The position numbers and the translations under genes are program-made. The notes beneath the pieces were generated by a model. That model worked only from the letters and a program-made list of their open reading frames with translations, made no database searches and was not told the DNA's origin. A DNA stretch of 20,190 bases. Source: a virus. The first letter of the stretch is position 1, and each line of letters starts with the position of its first letter. The stretch is taken from the IMG/VR virus record IMGVR_UViG_3300025154_002787, positions 1 to 20,190 of that record. The stretch is one strand, 5' to 3'. Positions 13,191 to 20,190 of this stretch are shown piece by piece.

Positions 13191-13307
13191 ATGCGAATCG
13201 CTTTGTGTATAGCGGCATTTTACGCAATAAAAACTGCTTTCACTCATTCCAAGCGCCTATTTGTTTGGACGGCTGTTCAAGCACGTGAAGTGAGGTCATT
13301 CCAATGA
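13191..13307 (+). CDS. 38-residue hypothetical small protein
   Basis: A short frame from ATG 13191, with AGGAG five bases upstream, to a TGA that overlaps the next gene start as ATGA. The product starts MRIALCIAAFYAIKTAF, a short hydrophobic stretch, followed by a basic tail (KRLFVWTAVQAREVRSFQ). The region is AT-richer than the rest of the operon. Strong Shine-Dalgarno and exact coupling argue that it is translated; it may be a small membrane peptide or simply a coupler for the next gene. Confidence 0.5.
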   Translation: MRIALCIAAFYAIKTAFTHSKRLFVWTAVQAREVRSFQ

Positions 13308-13780
13308 CACGACGCAATTGGAAGCGCATCCAGCCCACCAGCCTGCGCCAGGCATTGGAGCTGTGCAAAGACCACGCCCGCGAACGCCTAAACCTGTCGG
13401 TCGAACTCATTGCAGACCGCATGGGGGTGACCGATCACTGGACCCTCTACAAGTGGATCCAGAAGGGCAGCATCCCGGCCAACATGATCCGGCCATACGA
13501 GATCGTCTGCGGAATCGATTACGTCACCCGCTGGCTGGCAGCAAGCGCAGGACGCTTGTTGATCGAAGTTCCTACCGGCCGCGCCGCCACCCCATCCGAC
13601 ATTCAAGCCCTGCAGGAGCTGCTCAATACAGCGGTCGGGCAGCTGCTCCAGTTCCACAGCGGCAAGGCGCAGGCGGATGACGCGCTGGCCGCGATCCAGC
13701 AGGGCATGGAGGGCTTGGCCTGGCACAAAGGCAACGTCGAGAAGCATCTGCAACCCGAGTTTCAATTCACTGAGGAATAG
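13304..13780 (+). CDS. HTH-containing early regulator (CII-like)
   Basis: A 158-residue protein. Residues about 9-60 have an HTH look: SLRQALELCKDHARERLNLS, VELIADRMGVTDHWTLYKWIQKGSIP, then MIRPYEIVCGIDYVTRWLA. This is similar to CII-type or small phage regulatory proteins in Mu-like phages. The C-terminal part (about 95-158) is helical and acidic, suited to oligomerisation. Shine-Dalgarno GAGG lies about eight bases upstream of the ATG. Second-rank regulator of the early operon by position; actual targets unknown. Confidence 0.75.
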   Translation: MTRRNWKRIQPTSLRQALELCKDHARERLNLSVELIADRMGVTDHWTLYKWIQKGSIPANMIRPYEIVCGIDYVTRWLAASAGRLLIEVPTGRAATPSDIQALQELLNTAVGQLLQFHSGKAQADDALAAIQQGMEGLAWHKGNVEKHLQPEFQFTEE

Positions 13781-13782
13781 GC

Positions 13783-14085
13783 ATGGCAACGAAACCAAAC
13801 CAATCCGCGACCAAGCTTTTCACCGTGCTGGACGTGCTGTGGCGCAACTTCGCCAATGGCTACACGCCGGGCGAATTGGCAAAGGCCACCGGACTCAGCG
13901 CCAGCAGCATCACCGTCTACGTCAAGACGCTGCAGGAGGCTGGATACGCCGAGCAGATACCAACCACAAACCGCATCCGCGTCTCCGTGCAGGCCGCGCG
14001 CAAGGCGCTGCAAGTGATGCAAAGCCTGGACGCCGAAGAGCGCCGCATCGGGGAAATTCGCAATCGCCTTTCAACATCAGCATAA
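13783..14085 (+). CDS. IclR-like winged-helix protein
   Basis: A 100-residue protein with a clear winged helix: FTVLDVLWRNFANGYTPGELAKATGLSASSITVYVKTLQEAGYAEQIPTTNRIRVS (about residues 12-68), of the IclR/MarR HTH type. A short C-terminal helix follows. The gene starts two bases after the previous stop, with GAGG seven bases before the ATG. Probably a DNA-binding early protein; no effector domain, so it likely acts constitutively. Confidence 0.82.
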   Translation: MATKPNQSATKLFTVLDVLWRNFANGYTPGELAKATGLSASSITVYVKTLQEAGYAEQIPTTNRIRVSVQAARKALQVMQSLDAEERRIGEIRNRLSTSA

Positions 14086-14097
14086 GGGAGCAACAAC

Positions 14098-15084
14098 ATG
14101 GCACGCAAAGCTACAACCACAACAGCTGAGTCGCACGTAGTCACCAAAGAACAGACGCCTGCAATCGATGCGGCTTTTCTGGCCGCCAATCAATTGGCGG
14201 TAATGAAGGATCAGTACAGCGAAGATCGCGATCTGGCCAACCAGATGCTTGGTCAGATTCAAATGAGCATTTCAATATCAAAATTCACGACGGTCGTGGG
14301 TTTGTCAAAGCTCCGCGAAATCAAGGAAAGCAAGCTTTATAAGGCTTTGGCGGGCAAAACCATCGTTTTGGCTAACGGCGAAAATACCCGACTCGTCGGG
14401 ACTTGGGCCGAATATTGCGAGTTGCTCGGGACTTCCGCCAACAAGATCGATGAAGACCTGATGAACCTCCGCGTCTTCGGCGAGGATGCGATGGAAAGCC
14501 TCACCCGCATCGGTGCCGGATACCGTGAACTGCGCCAACTGCGCAAACTGCCAGAAGACCAACAGGCCGCGCTGATCGAGGTCGCCAAGCTGGGTGACAA
14601 GGATTCGTTCATCGAGTTGGCCGAAGAGATCATCGCCAAGCATGCCAAGGAAAAGGAAGAGCTGACCAAGGCCAAAGCCGAGCTGCAGGCCGACTACGAG
14701 GCCCAAGGCACGATCATCAGGAAGAAAGACGAGAAGCTCAACAGCGTCGAGAAGCAGCTGCACAAGCTGCAAAACCGTGCCGGTGATTGGCATCCGCGCG
14801 CAACCGAGATCGCCATCGAAACCACACGTCATGCGGCTGGAGCGCTCGAAGCGCTCGACAAGCTCGATGCCATGCGCGATGCGATCCTGACCGAAGAGTT
14901 CGGCGAAGAAGATCGCGATGCCGCCATTGAGGCAATGGCGGTCGTGTACTACGACGGCGTGAGCCAGATCGCGGGCAGGCTGGCCGAGGTGATGGCGGCC
15001 TGTGAAGAGGTGTTCATCGGCTACAAGGAAAAAGCCCGCCCGATGCTGGACGTTGAAGCCTTTCAACCCAAGGCTAGCAAGTAA
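14098..15084 (+). CDS. Coiled-coil early protein upstream of transposase
   Basis: A 328-residue protein. The N-terminal half (about 25-150) is helical and contains GTWAEYCELLGTSANKIDEDLMNLRVFGEDA, which resembles the DUF3102-type HTH-like region of mobile-element proteins. Residues about 180-228 form a strongly charged coiled coil (AKEKEELTKAKAELQADYEAQ, IIRKKDEKLNSVEKQLHKLQ). The C-terminal part is helical again (EALDKLDAMRDAILTEEFGEEDRDAAIEAM). Shine-Dalgarno AGGGAG is present. Proteins of this kind commonly precede the transposase in BcepMu-type phages; a DNA-organising or transposition accessory role is plausible but unproven. Confidence 0.8.
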   Translation: MARKATTTTAESHVVTKEQTPAIDAAFLAANQLAVMKDQYSEDRDLANQMLGQIQMSISISKFTTVVGLSKLREIKESKLYKALAGKTIVLANGENTRLVGTWAEYCELLGTSANKIDEDLMNLRVFGEDAMESLTRIGAGYRELRQLRKLPEDQQAALIEVAKLGDKDSFIELAEEIIAKHAKEKEELTKAKAELQADYEAQGTIIRKKDEKLNSVEKQLHKLQNRAGDWHPRATEIAIETTRHAAGALEALDKLDAMRDAILTEEFGEEDRDAAIEAMAVVYYDGVSQIAGRLAEVMAACEEVFIGYKEKARPMLDVEAFQPKASK

Positions 15085-15093
15085 GGGGCGATC

Positions 15094-16869
15094 ATGGCGA
15101 TGAACGAGCCAGCAACCCTCAAGGTACAGGACGCCCTGCGCGAACTCGCGTGCCTTCTGGACGCAGCGCCGCATGGCGAGCGTTCGGCCATGATCGATGC
15201 CTTCGCCGAGATGTACCAATGGGGAAGAGGCCGGGTCTACAACCGCCTGAAAGAGGTGGGTTGGTCCAGCGGCCGCAAGACGCGCTCGGATTGCGGCACA
15301 ACCTCGCAGGACATGGCCGTGCTGACCGACGTGTGCGCCACGCTGCGCATCGGCCAGCGCAAGAACGGCAAGGCTACCATGCACACGCCAACCGCCGTCT
15401 CCCTGTTATCGCAGAACGGCCGCGAGATCACCGTCTCCAACAGCCGCGTCAACGCGCTGCTCAAGGCCAACCAGATGAACATGGCATCGCAGCGCCTGGA
15501 CCGCGCCGCACAGTCCATGCGTTCGCTGCATCCCAACCATGTGCACCAGGTAGACCCGTCGCTGTGCCTGATCTACTACATGCCGGACGGCAAGCAACGC
15601 ATCATCCAGGAAGACGAGTTCTACAAGAACAAGCTGGAGAACGTTGCCAAGCTCAAACTCAAGGTGTGGCGCTACGTCCTCACCGACCATTTCAGCAACA
15701 CCACCCTCGTGCGCTACTACCAGGCCAAGGGTGAGACGCAGGCCAACCTGTTCGACTTCCTGCTGTATTGCTGGAACAAGCAGGAAGGCCGCGTTATGCA
15801 CGGAGTCCCGCAAATGCTGTACTGGGACAAGGGCAGCGCCAACACAGCCGGTGCGATCAAGAACGCGCTGCGCGCCCTGCAGGTCGAGGCCATCGAACAC
15901 AAGGCCAAGAACCCCCGCGCCAAGGGCTCCGTTGAGAACGGCAACAACCGTGTCGAATGCCTGTTTGAAAGCCGCCTGATGTACGAGCCGGTCGAGAACG
16001 TGGACCAGCTCAACGCCGCCGCCGAGGGCTGGTACAACGCCTACAACGCCGACGCCATCCCCAACTACGACGCGCGCCTGCATCGCAAATACATGGCTGA
16101 GCCAACGGCGCGCTATGCCCTGTGGCAGATGATCCGCCGCGAGCAGCTGCGCATCCTGCCGCAGGTAGACCTGTGCCGCCTGCTGCTCTCTGCCGACAAC
16201 ATCGAGCGCAAGGTAGACCAGGAACTGACCATCAGCTTCAAACACCCCGGCCCCAAGCAGCGCCTGCATTACGACGTGGGCCATATCCCCGGCGTATTCT
16301 TCGGCGCGATGGTTAAGGTATCGCCCCTGGTGTACGGCGAAAACCAAGTGCTGGTAACCGTTACGGACTACAAGAATGAAGAAACCACCCACATCGTTTC
16401 TCCCGTTGCTGCTGATGCTGGTGGCTTCCGCGCCGACGGCGCCGTTTACGGTGAAGAATACAAATCTCGCCCCGATACCGTCATCGAGACGGCGGGCAAG
16501 GCCGCCGATCAGGCCGCCTATGCAGGGCTATCAATCGAAGAAATCGAAAAGGCCAAGAACAAGAACGCCGTCCCGTTTGGCGGCTTGGATGCTCACTCGC
16601 ATCTGAAGGACGTAGCAGCGCCATCGTTCATGGATCGCCCTGGCGAACGCCTGAACGTGCCCAGCCCCATCCACGTCGAGATCAAGCCACTCACCCACAC
16701 CCAAGCCTCAATGCGCCTGCGCAGCATGCTGGGAAGGCCGGTTACGGCTGAGGATCGGGCGCACCTGGTCGAGTGGTACCCGGACGGAATCATGGAAGAG
16801 AAGCTGCAGGAAGCGGCGGATCACCTGGATGGGAAGTTCGCGGCGCCGGTGCTGCGGTTGGTTGGCTGA
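15094..16869 (+). CDS. DDE transposase (MuA-like, BcepMu type)
   Basis: A 591-residue transposase. The N-terminus (about 1-125) carries HTH-like DNA-binding segments (AMIDAFAEMYQWGRGRVYNRLKEVGW; TPTAVSLLSQNGREITVSNSRVNALL). The RNase H-like core shows the DDE triad: D154 (HQVDPSLCLIYY), D245 (LYWDKGSAN) and E281 (AKGSVENGNN) with 35 residues between the last two. A Mu-type C-terminal beta-barrel covers about 350-425. The remaining tail probably contacts the ATPase. It catalyses strand cutting and joining at the element ends for integration and replicative transposition. All catalytic residues are intact. Start ATG 15094 has GGGG just upstream. Confidence 0.95.
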   Translation: MAMNEPATLKVQDALRELACLLDAAPHGERSAMIDAFAEMYQWGRGRVYNRLKEVGWSSGRKTRSDCGTTSQDMAVLTDVCATLRIGQRKNGKATMHTPTAVSLLSQNGREITVSNSRVNALLKANQMNMASQRLDRAAQSMRSLHPNHVHQVDPSLCLIYYMPDGKQRIIQEDEFYKNKLENVAKLKLKVWRYVLTDHFSNTTLVRYYQAKGETQANLFDFLLYCWNKQEGRVMHGVPQMLYWDKGSANTAGAIKNALRALQVEAIEHKAKNPRAKGSVENGNNRVECLFESRLMYEPVENVDQLNAAAEGWYNAYNADAIPNYDARLHRKYMAEPTARYALWQMIRREQLRILPQVDLCRLLLSADNIERKVDQELTISFKHPGPKQRLHYDVGHIPGVFFGAMVKVSPLVYGENQVLVTVTDYKNEETTHIVSPVAADAGGFRADGAVYGEEYKSRPDTVIETAGKAADQAAYAGLSIEEIEKAKNKNAVPFGGLDAHSHLKDVAAPSFMDRPGERLNVPSPIHVEIKPLTHTQASMRLRSMLGRPVTAEDRAHLVEWYPDGIMEEKLQEAADHLDGKFAAPVLRLVG

Positions 16870-16875
16870 AAAGAT

Positions 16876-16925
16876 TTATGGCCGGGTTGCAGCCCGGCCA
16901 TAAGGGTGCCGCGAAAGCGGCTTTG
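16876..16925 (+). promoter_or_regulatory. Tandem hairpins between transposase and ATPase genes
   Basis: A perfect 11-base stem, TTATGGCCGGG (16876-16886) with CCCGGCCATAA (16893-16903), is followed by a second stem GCCGC-GAAA-GCGGC (16908-16921) with a GNRA-type loop and then TTT. It starts seven bases after the transposase stop codon. It may attenuate transcription, protect mRNA ends or set the transposase/ATPase ratio. A 21-codon frame (16951-17016, with GGAGG upstream) runs into the ATPase start and could be a leader peptide, but support is weak. Confidence 0.65.
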
Positions 16926-16993
16926 TAACGACGACGGAGGGATTGTAGCAATGAAAACCGGAAACGCAAACCACAGTGAGTCGGAGGTACGCC

Positions 16994-18235
16994 ATGCGCA
17001 CCGCGACCATTCTTAAACCGCAGGAGGCCCAATACATGCCGCTCAAACTCAAAGGCGTCCTGGCACGCCTTGGTATCCGCCAGTCCGAATGGGCCGCCTC
17101 CATCAAGCAAGAGGGGCGCGGTGTCGACGGCAAGCCGCTGTCGCTCTCCGCAGCCACGCAGATCATGAACTGGGGCGTCTGGCCCAAGCTCACCTCTGCC
17201 GAAAGCATCAAGCGCCAGACCGAAGAACTGCTGCGCCGCCATGACGTGGACGAGGTGGATATCGCCTTGGTGTGGGAAGTGGATGATGCCGATTCCGCCC
17301 GCTGCGCCCACCCCGTCAACGTACACCTCGGCCAGCAGTCCGGCCACCTGAAACCTGAAATCGAACCATTGGAGATCGAAATGCTCAGTCCAAACGCCAA
17401 GAAACAATTTGCAATCCTCCGCGACCCATTCATCGACGACGTGCAGTCCGCCGCCGACGTGTTCCTCAGCGCAGACCAGCGCTACATCCGCGAAGCCATG
17501 TACAGCACGGCCAAGCACGGCGGCATGCTGGCCGTGGTGGGCGAATCCGGCGCGGGCAAGACAGTACTGCGCCGCGATCTGATCGACCGCGTGCAGCGCG
17601 ACAGCCAGCTGATCGTGCTGATCCAGCCGCGCCTGATCGACAAGGGCACCATGACTGCAGGCGGCATCTGCGAGGCCATCATCGGCGACCTGCGCGAAGG
17701 CGAGAAGATCCCGCGCAGTCTCGAAGCCAAGGCCCGCAAGGTCGAAAGCCTGCTCAAGGATTCCAGCCGCGCCGGTAACGTGCACTGCCTGCTTCTCGAA
17801 GAGGCCCACGACCTCAGCATCCAGACCCTCAAGTACCTCAAGCGCTTCTGGGAACTGGAAGACGGCTTCAAGAAACTGCTCAGCATCGTCATGGTCGGCC
17901 AGCCCGAGCTGAAGATGAAGCTGGACGAGCGCGTGCACTACGAGGCGCGCGAAGTGATCCGCCGCTGCGAAGTGGCCGAATTGGCCCCGCTGGATCGCAA
18001 CCTGGAAGAGTACCTGGCACTCAAGTTCAAGCGCATCGGCAAGAACGTGGACGAACTGATCGCCAAAGACGCCTACGACGCCATGCGCGCCCGCCTGACC
18101 CGCAACAAGGGCGCAGGCAAGGCCGTCTCGATGGTTTACCCGCTGACCGTGAACAACCTGGTGACCAGCGCCCTGAACCTTGCCGCCGAGATCGGCGCGG
18201 ACAAGATCACCGCCGACGTCATCAAGGAACTCTGA
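16994..18235 (+). CDS. AAA ATPase, transposition target protein (MuB-like)
   Basis: A 413-residue ATPase using ATG 16994, which has CGGAGG six bases upstream; a GTG at 16976 precedes that ribosome site and is rejected. The N-terminal region (about 15-65) has an HTH-like segment (LKGVLARLGIRQSEWAASIK, SLSAATQIMNWG). The AAA core has Walker A GESGAGKT (183-190) and Walker B CLLLEEAHD (265-273), with MVGQPEL as a sensor-like motif. The family (MuB, TnsC, TniB) binds target DNA with ATP and activates the transposase. It follows the transposase after a hairpin-bearing gap of 124 bases. Motifs are intact. Confidence 0.93.
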   Translation: MRTATILKPQEAQYMPLKLKGVLARLGIRQSEWAASIKQEGRGVDGKPLSLSAATQIMNWGVWPKLTSAESIKRQTEELLRRHDVDEVDIALVWEVDDADSARCAHPVNVHLGQQSGHLKPEIEPLEIEMLSPNAKKQFAILRDPFIDDVQSAADVFLSADQRYIREAMYSTAKHGGMLAVVGESGAGKTVLRRDLIDRVQRDSQLIVLIQPRLIDKGTMTAGGICEAIIGDLREGEKIPRSLEAKARKVESLLKDSSRAGNVHCLLLEEAHDLSIQTLKYLKRFWELEDGFKKLLSIVMVGQPELKMKLDERVHYEAREVIRRCEVAELAPLDRNLEEYLALKFKRIGKNVDELIAKDAYDAMRARLTRNKGAGKAVSMVYPLTVNNLVTSALNLAAEIGADKITADVIKEL

Positions 18236-18245
18236 GGAGAACGCC

Positions 18246-18506
18246 ATGATCGCCTATTGCTACAGAAGCGGCCAGATTCGGTTTGGCCGAAAAGTTCCGG
18301 AGGGTGCGATTCAAGTCGCGGTCGGACCAGCGAAGCCACTGCGCGAACTGATCCGCAATGTTGCCCGGCACGCCTATGACGGAGTGACGTTGCTCGTCCC
18401 AGGCATTCCGGAGGCAGCATCGGATGAGGACGCTGGAGACGCTCTCCAGCGTTTCCTAGTCTGGATCGCGCCGCGCGTTGCTGAAATGCAGGGAGGTAAA
18501 TCATGA
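18246..18506 (+). CDS. Conserved small early phage protein
   Basis: An 86-residue protein from ATG 18246 with a strong GAGGAG upstream. The sequence has RSGQIRFGRKVPEGAIQVAVG, then PLRELIRNVARHAYDGVTLLVPGIPEA and FLVWIAPRV, typical of small uncharacterised proteins in BcepMu-like early operons. No motif gives a function. It follows the ATPase gene by ten bases and overlaps the next gene as ATGA, so it is certainly part of the early transcript. Confidence 0.78.
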   Translation: MIAYCYRSGQIRFGRKVPEGAIQVAVGPAKPLRELIRNVARHAYDGVTLLVPGIPEAASDEDAGDALQRFLVWIAPRVAEMQGGKS

Positions 18507-18802
18507 TCGACCACGCCCCCCGCATACGCGCACAGCAACAAGCAGCGCAGGAAAACGCCTTCATGGCCGACCTCGAACAGCGCAGCGCCCCGCTGCACTG
18601 GGCGCTGATCGCTGCCGTGGTTGTCCTGGTGCTGGCGGGCGCAGCAGACCAAGCCAGCACCTACGTCGCACACTACATGGACCTGTCACTCGCCAACGAA
18701 AAGCTGGTGCAGTGCATGAACGGCGGGCTGGTCAATGTCGGCGGCGTGTTCGTGACGTGCAACGAACACACCAGCACCATCATCGCGCAGGTGACGCCGT
18801 GA
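18503..18802 (+). CDS. Small single-pass membrane protein
   Basis: A 99-residue protein with one hydrophobic helix at about residues 33-49 (WALIAAVVVLVLAGAA). A charged cytoplasmic-type N-terminus precedes it and a short C-terminal part with two Cys (VQCMNGG, FVTCNEH) follows. Start ATG 18503 overlaps the previous stop as ATGA with GGGAGG nearby. Early phage membrane proteins can act in superinfection exclusion or host takeover; nothing specific is visible here. Confidence 0.78.
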   Translation: MIDHAPRIRAQQQAAQENAFMADLEQRSAPLHWALIAAVVVLVLAGAADQASTYVAHYMDLSLANEKLVQCMNGGLVNVGGVFVTCNEHTSTIIAQVTP

Positions 18803-19080
18803 ACGCCGTGGAACGCCTCCAACTCGCGCAGGTGGCCGACTACTGCGTGCGCTGGCTCAAGGTGAACGGCATCAAGGTGCAGCGCGTGGAAGGCGACACA
18901 GAGCAGCCGTGCATCATCGTCAAGCACAACGCCATGTGCGACCTCTTCGAAGGCATCGTGCTGGCATACGAGCGCAGCCAGCACGGCGAACGTCGCTACG
19001 GATGGGTGTACCGTCACGGGTGCCAGATCAAGTGGGTGGTGCCTGCGCCGAATCCGCATCAGGTTGGGAGGATGGCATGA
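18799..19080 (+). CDS. Hypothetical early protein
   Basis: A 93-residue protein beginning with GTG 18799, which overlaps the previous TGA (GTGA). A longer frame from 18478 would overlap the membrane-protein gene completely and is not credible. The sequence VADYCVRWLKVNGIKVQRVEGD, QPCIIVKHNAMCDLFEGIVLAYERS, RRYGWVYRHGCQIKWVVP shows alternating strands and helices and four Cys. The family is not recognised. Coupled translation on both sides supports it. Confidence 0.75.
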   Translation: MNAVERLQLAQVADYCVRWLKVNGIKVQRVEGDTEQPCIIVKHNAMCDLFEGIVLAYERSQHGERRYGWVYRHGCQIKWVVPAPNPHQVGRMA

Positions 19081-19322
19081 GCCGCCTTGTCCAATACGAG
19101 CAGTACGACATGATGCTGAGCCTGCGCAACGGCATCAGCCAGGCTGTGGCAACCGGCAGCGAGGCAGAAGCCCACGCAGCGGTCGGACGCCTGCAGGGCT
19201 ACCTGATCGGCCTGCACACGGCTGGCGAGATTGAGAAGGGCGACGTGGCCGTGCTTGAGGCCGACATGATGTCCGGCATCGCCTTCCTCTACAACGCAAG
19301 GAAGGCTGGCCATGCTCACTGA
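19077..19322 (+). CDS. Hypothetical helical early protein
   Basis: An 81-residue protein from ATG 19077, overlapping the previous stop as ATGA. It is almost wholly helical (YDMMLSLRNGISQAVATGSEAEAHAAVGRLQGYLIGLHTAGEIEKGD) and acidic, with no membrane segment. Function unknown. It ends 11 bases inside the next gene, whose ATG it shields. Confidence 0.75.
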   Translation: MSRLVQYEQYDMMLSLRNGISQAVATGSEAEAHAAVGRLQGYLIGLHTAGEIEKGDVAVLEADMMSGIAFLYNARKAGHAH

Positions 19323-20190
19323 CCTTACCCACCAGAAGATCCTCGCCATGCTGGCCGGATGCGATTCGCAGAAGCCCATGCCCTTCGACACCCTTGTGGA
19401 AAAGACAGGCCTGCTGCCTGAAACGCTCAGCCTGGTGCTGGACCAGATGCAGCACAGCCTACCGGCCACCATCAACAGCTGCGCCATCACCAAGGGCGGA
19501 AGCAAACAGACCGTGTACTGGCCGACGGGCGCAGTGGGCAACCCGCTCTCGTTCCATCAGATCAACAACCGCAACTGGCAGCGCGCCCTGGACGAAAAGG
19601 CTTCGGTCCGCAGGGAAGAGGTGCGGCCGGCCGCTTCAACAGAACAGGAACAAACCATGACCAAATCCACTGGCGTAGGCAAAGGGGCGCAACCCAGCGC
19701 GCTGAATCAAACCCTCTACAACCTGATCCTCGCATCGCCCGGCATCAGCGAAGACGAACTGGTCAAGCGCGTGCTGAAAGATGACCCGGAAGAAACGGAA
19801 AAGCACATCCGCAAAACGCTGGCGAACATGCGCCTCATCGGCAAAAAGGTTCGCGGTGAAGGCAAGCGCGGAAACCGTCAATACCACCTCGACAGCCGGT
19901 GGAACACCTTGGTTGTTACACCGGCCGCACAGCAGACCGGCGACACGGTAGTCACAGGAAAAGAGACGGCCCTGCGCTGCGCTGCCGAAGCGACTGCGCA
20001 TCATGTCGAAAGTGAAACAAAAGTCGCACATCTGGCATCTGTTGCGGGGGACGAAGTGTTCAGCATCGACATCGACGACCAGAACAATCTGTTCATCAGC
20101 GTCGGCGATCAGGATCTGCGGCTCGCCCCCCCCCAAACCGCACGGCTGCATGCCTTCATGCGCCGCGTGCAGCTTGAGGTGCCTGCGTGA
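19312..20190 (+). CDS. Early protein with two winged-helix-like regions
   Basis: A 292-residue protein ending exactly at the window edge. Residues about 1-72 look like a winged helix (HQKILAMLAGC, PFDTLVEKTGLLPETLSLVLDQM, KQTVYWPTG). Residues about 125-195 look like a second one (LNQTLYNLILASPGISEDELVKRV, EETEKHIRKTLANMRLIGKK, GNRQYHLD). A low-complexity linker joins them. The C-terminal domain (about 235-292) has EVFSIDIDDQNNLFISVGDQDLRLAP, a small beta unit with a helix. An internal ATG at 19657 (M116), with AGGA seven bases upstream, could start a shorter product holding only the second half. A C9 run (20126-20134) lies near the 3' end. Confidence 0.78.
   Translation: MLTDLTHQKILAMLAGCDSQKPMPFDTLVEKTGLLPETLSLVLDQMQHSLPATINSCAITKGGSKQTVYWPTGAVGNPLSFHQINNRNWQRALDEKASVRREEVRPAASTEQEQTMTKSTGVGKGAQPSALNQTLYNLILASPGISEDELVKRVLKDDPEETEKHIRKTLANMRLIGKKVRGEGKRGNRQYHLDSRWNTLVVTPAAQQTGDTVVTGKETALRCAAEATAHHVESETKVAHLASVAGDEVFSIDIDDQNNLFISVGDQDLRLAPPQTARLHAFMRRVQLEVPA

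Noticed and set aside
14305-15384. Minus-strand open frame of 359 codons
   Set aside because: Antisense to the coiled-coil protein and transposase start; low-complexity Leu/His/Gly-rich shadow.
15406-16392. Minus-strand open frame of 328 codons
   Set aside because: Antisense to the DDE transposase core; no domain, and the transposase catalytic triad is on the plus strand.
16976-16993. Upstream GTG start for the ATPase
   Set aside because: It lies ahead of the CGGAGG ribosome site that is well placed for the ATG at 16994.
16790-18247. Minus-strand open frame of 485 codons
   Set aside because: It mirrors the ATPase gene, which has intact Walker motifs, Shine-Dalgarno and operon context. The minus frame is His/Val/Ala-rich, low in normal protein features, and is a codon-bias shadow.

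Overview
The window carries most of a Mu-like transposable prophage of the BcepMu type in a moderately GC-rich bacterium. The host is probably a betaproteobacterium. That is an inference from the phage type, the strict ATGA-coupled gene packing and overall composition; no host marker gene is present. No rRNA, tRNA or CRISPR was found.

Layout. (1) Positions 1-243 hold a small AT-richer gene that looks like non-phage flank. It is followed by a 350-base region with hairpins, a long inverted repeat, and an AT-rich stretch with short repeated TGAGATA-type motifs that may be the left end of the element. (2) Positions 600-11075 are a leftward late operon. In transcription order it has a 4-Cys microprotein, M15 endolysin, holin-like protein, overlapping spanin pair (Rz/Rz1), a five-gene accessory/structural block (including a signal-peptide-bearing virion-like protein and a 20-residue-repeat protein), a TraR/DksA zinc finger, DUF2730, a small winged-helix-like protein, DUF3486 (probable small terminase), large terminase (gp28), portal (gp29/DUF935), MuF head morphogenesis protein with a toxin-like C-terminus, and gpG. 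(3) Positions 11130-12922 are a leftward lysogeny operon: CI-type repressor, PDZ-YbjQ fusion protein and lipoprotein, closed by a good intrinsic terminator. (4) Positions 12916-12962 hold the switch: a rightward promoter with a perfect TTGACA box and a palindromic operator. (5) Positions 12988-20190 are the rightward early operon: Ner-like protein, a 38-residue ORF, two HTH regulators, a coiled-coil protein, DDE transposase (MuA-like), AAA ATPase (MuB-like), four small coupled proteins and a two-winged-helix protein that ends at the window edge.

How it works together. The repressor presumably binds the central operator and silences the early operon. Because the PDZ-YbjQ and lipoprotein genes follow the repressor directly with no terminator between, they are probably made in the lysogen (lysogenic conversion). 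When derepressed, the transposase and ATPase replicate the element by transposition. The late operon then packages DNA and lyses the cell.

Most notable points: the late operon stops after gpG, with no protease/scaffold, major capsid, sheath, tube or baseplate genes before the apparent end. The element is therefore either a remnant, rearranged, or a capsid-less packaging element. Other points of interest are the PDZ-YbjQ/lipoprotein cassette, the repeat protein at 7152-8207, and the MuF C-terminal domain.
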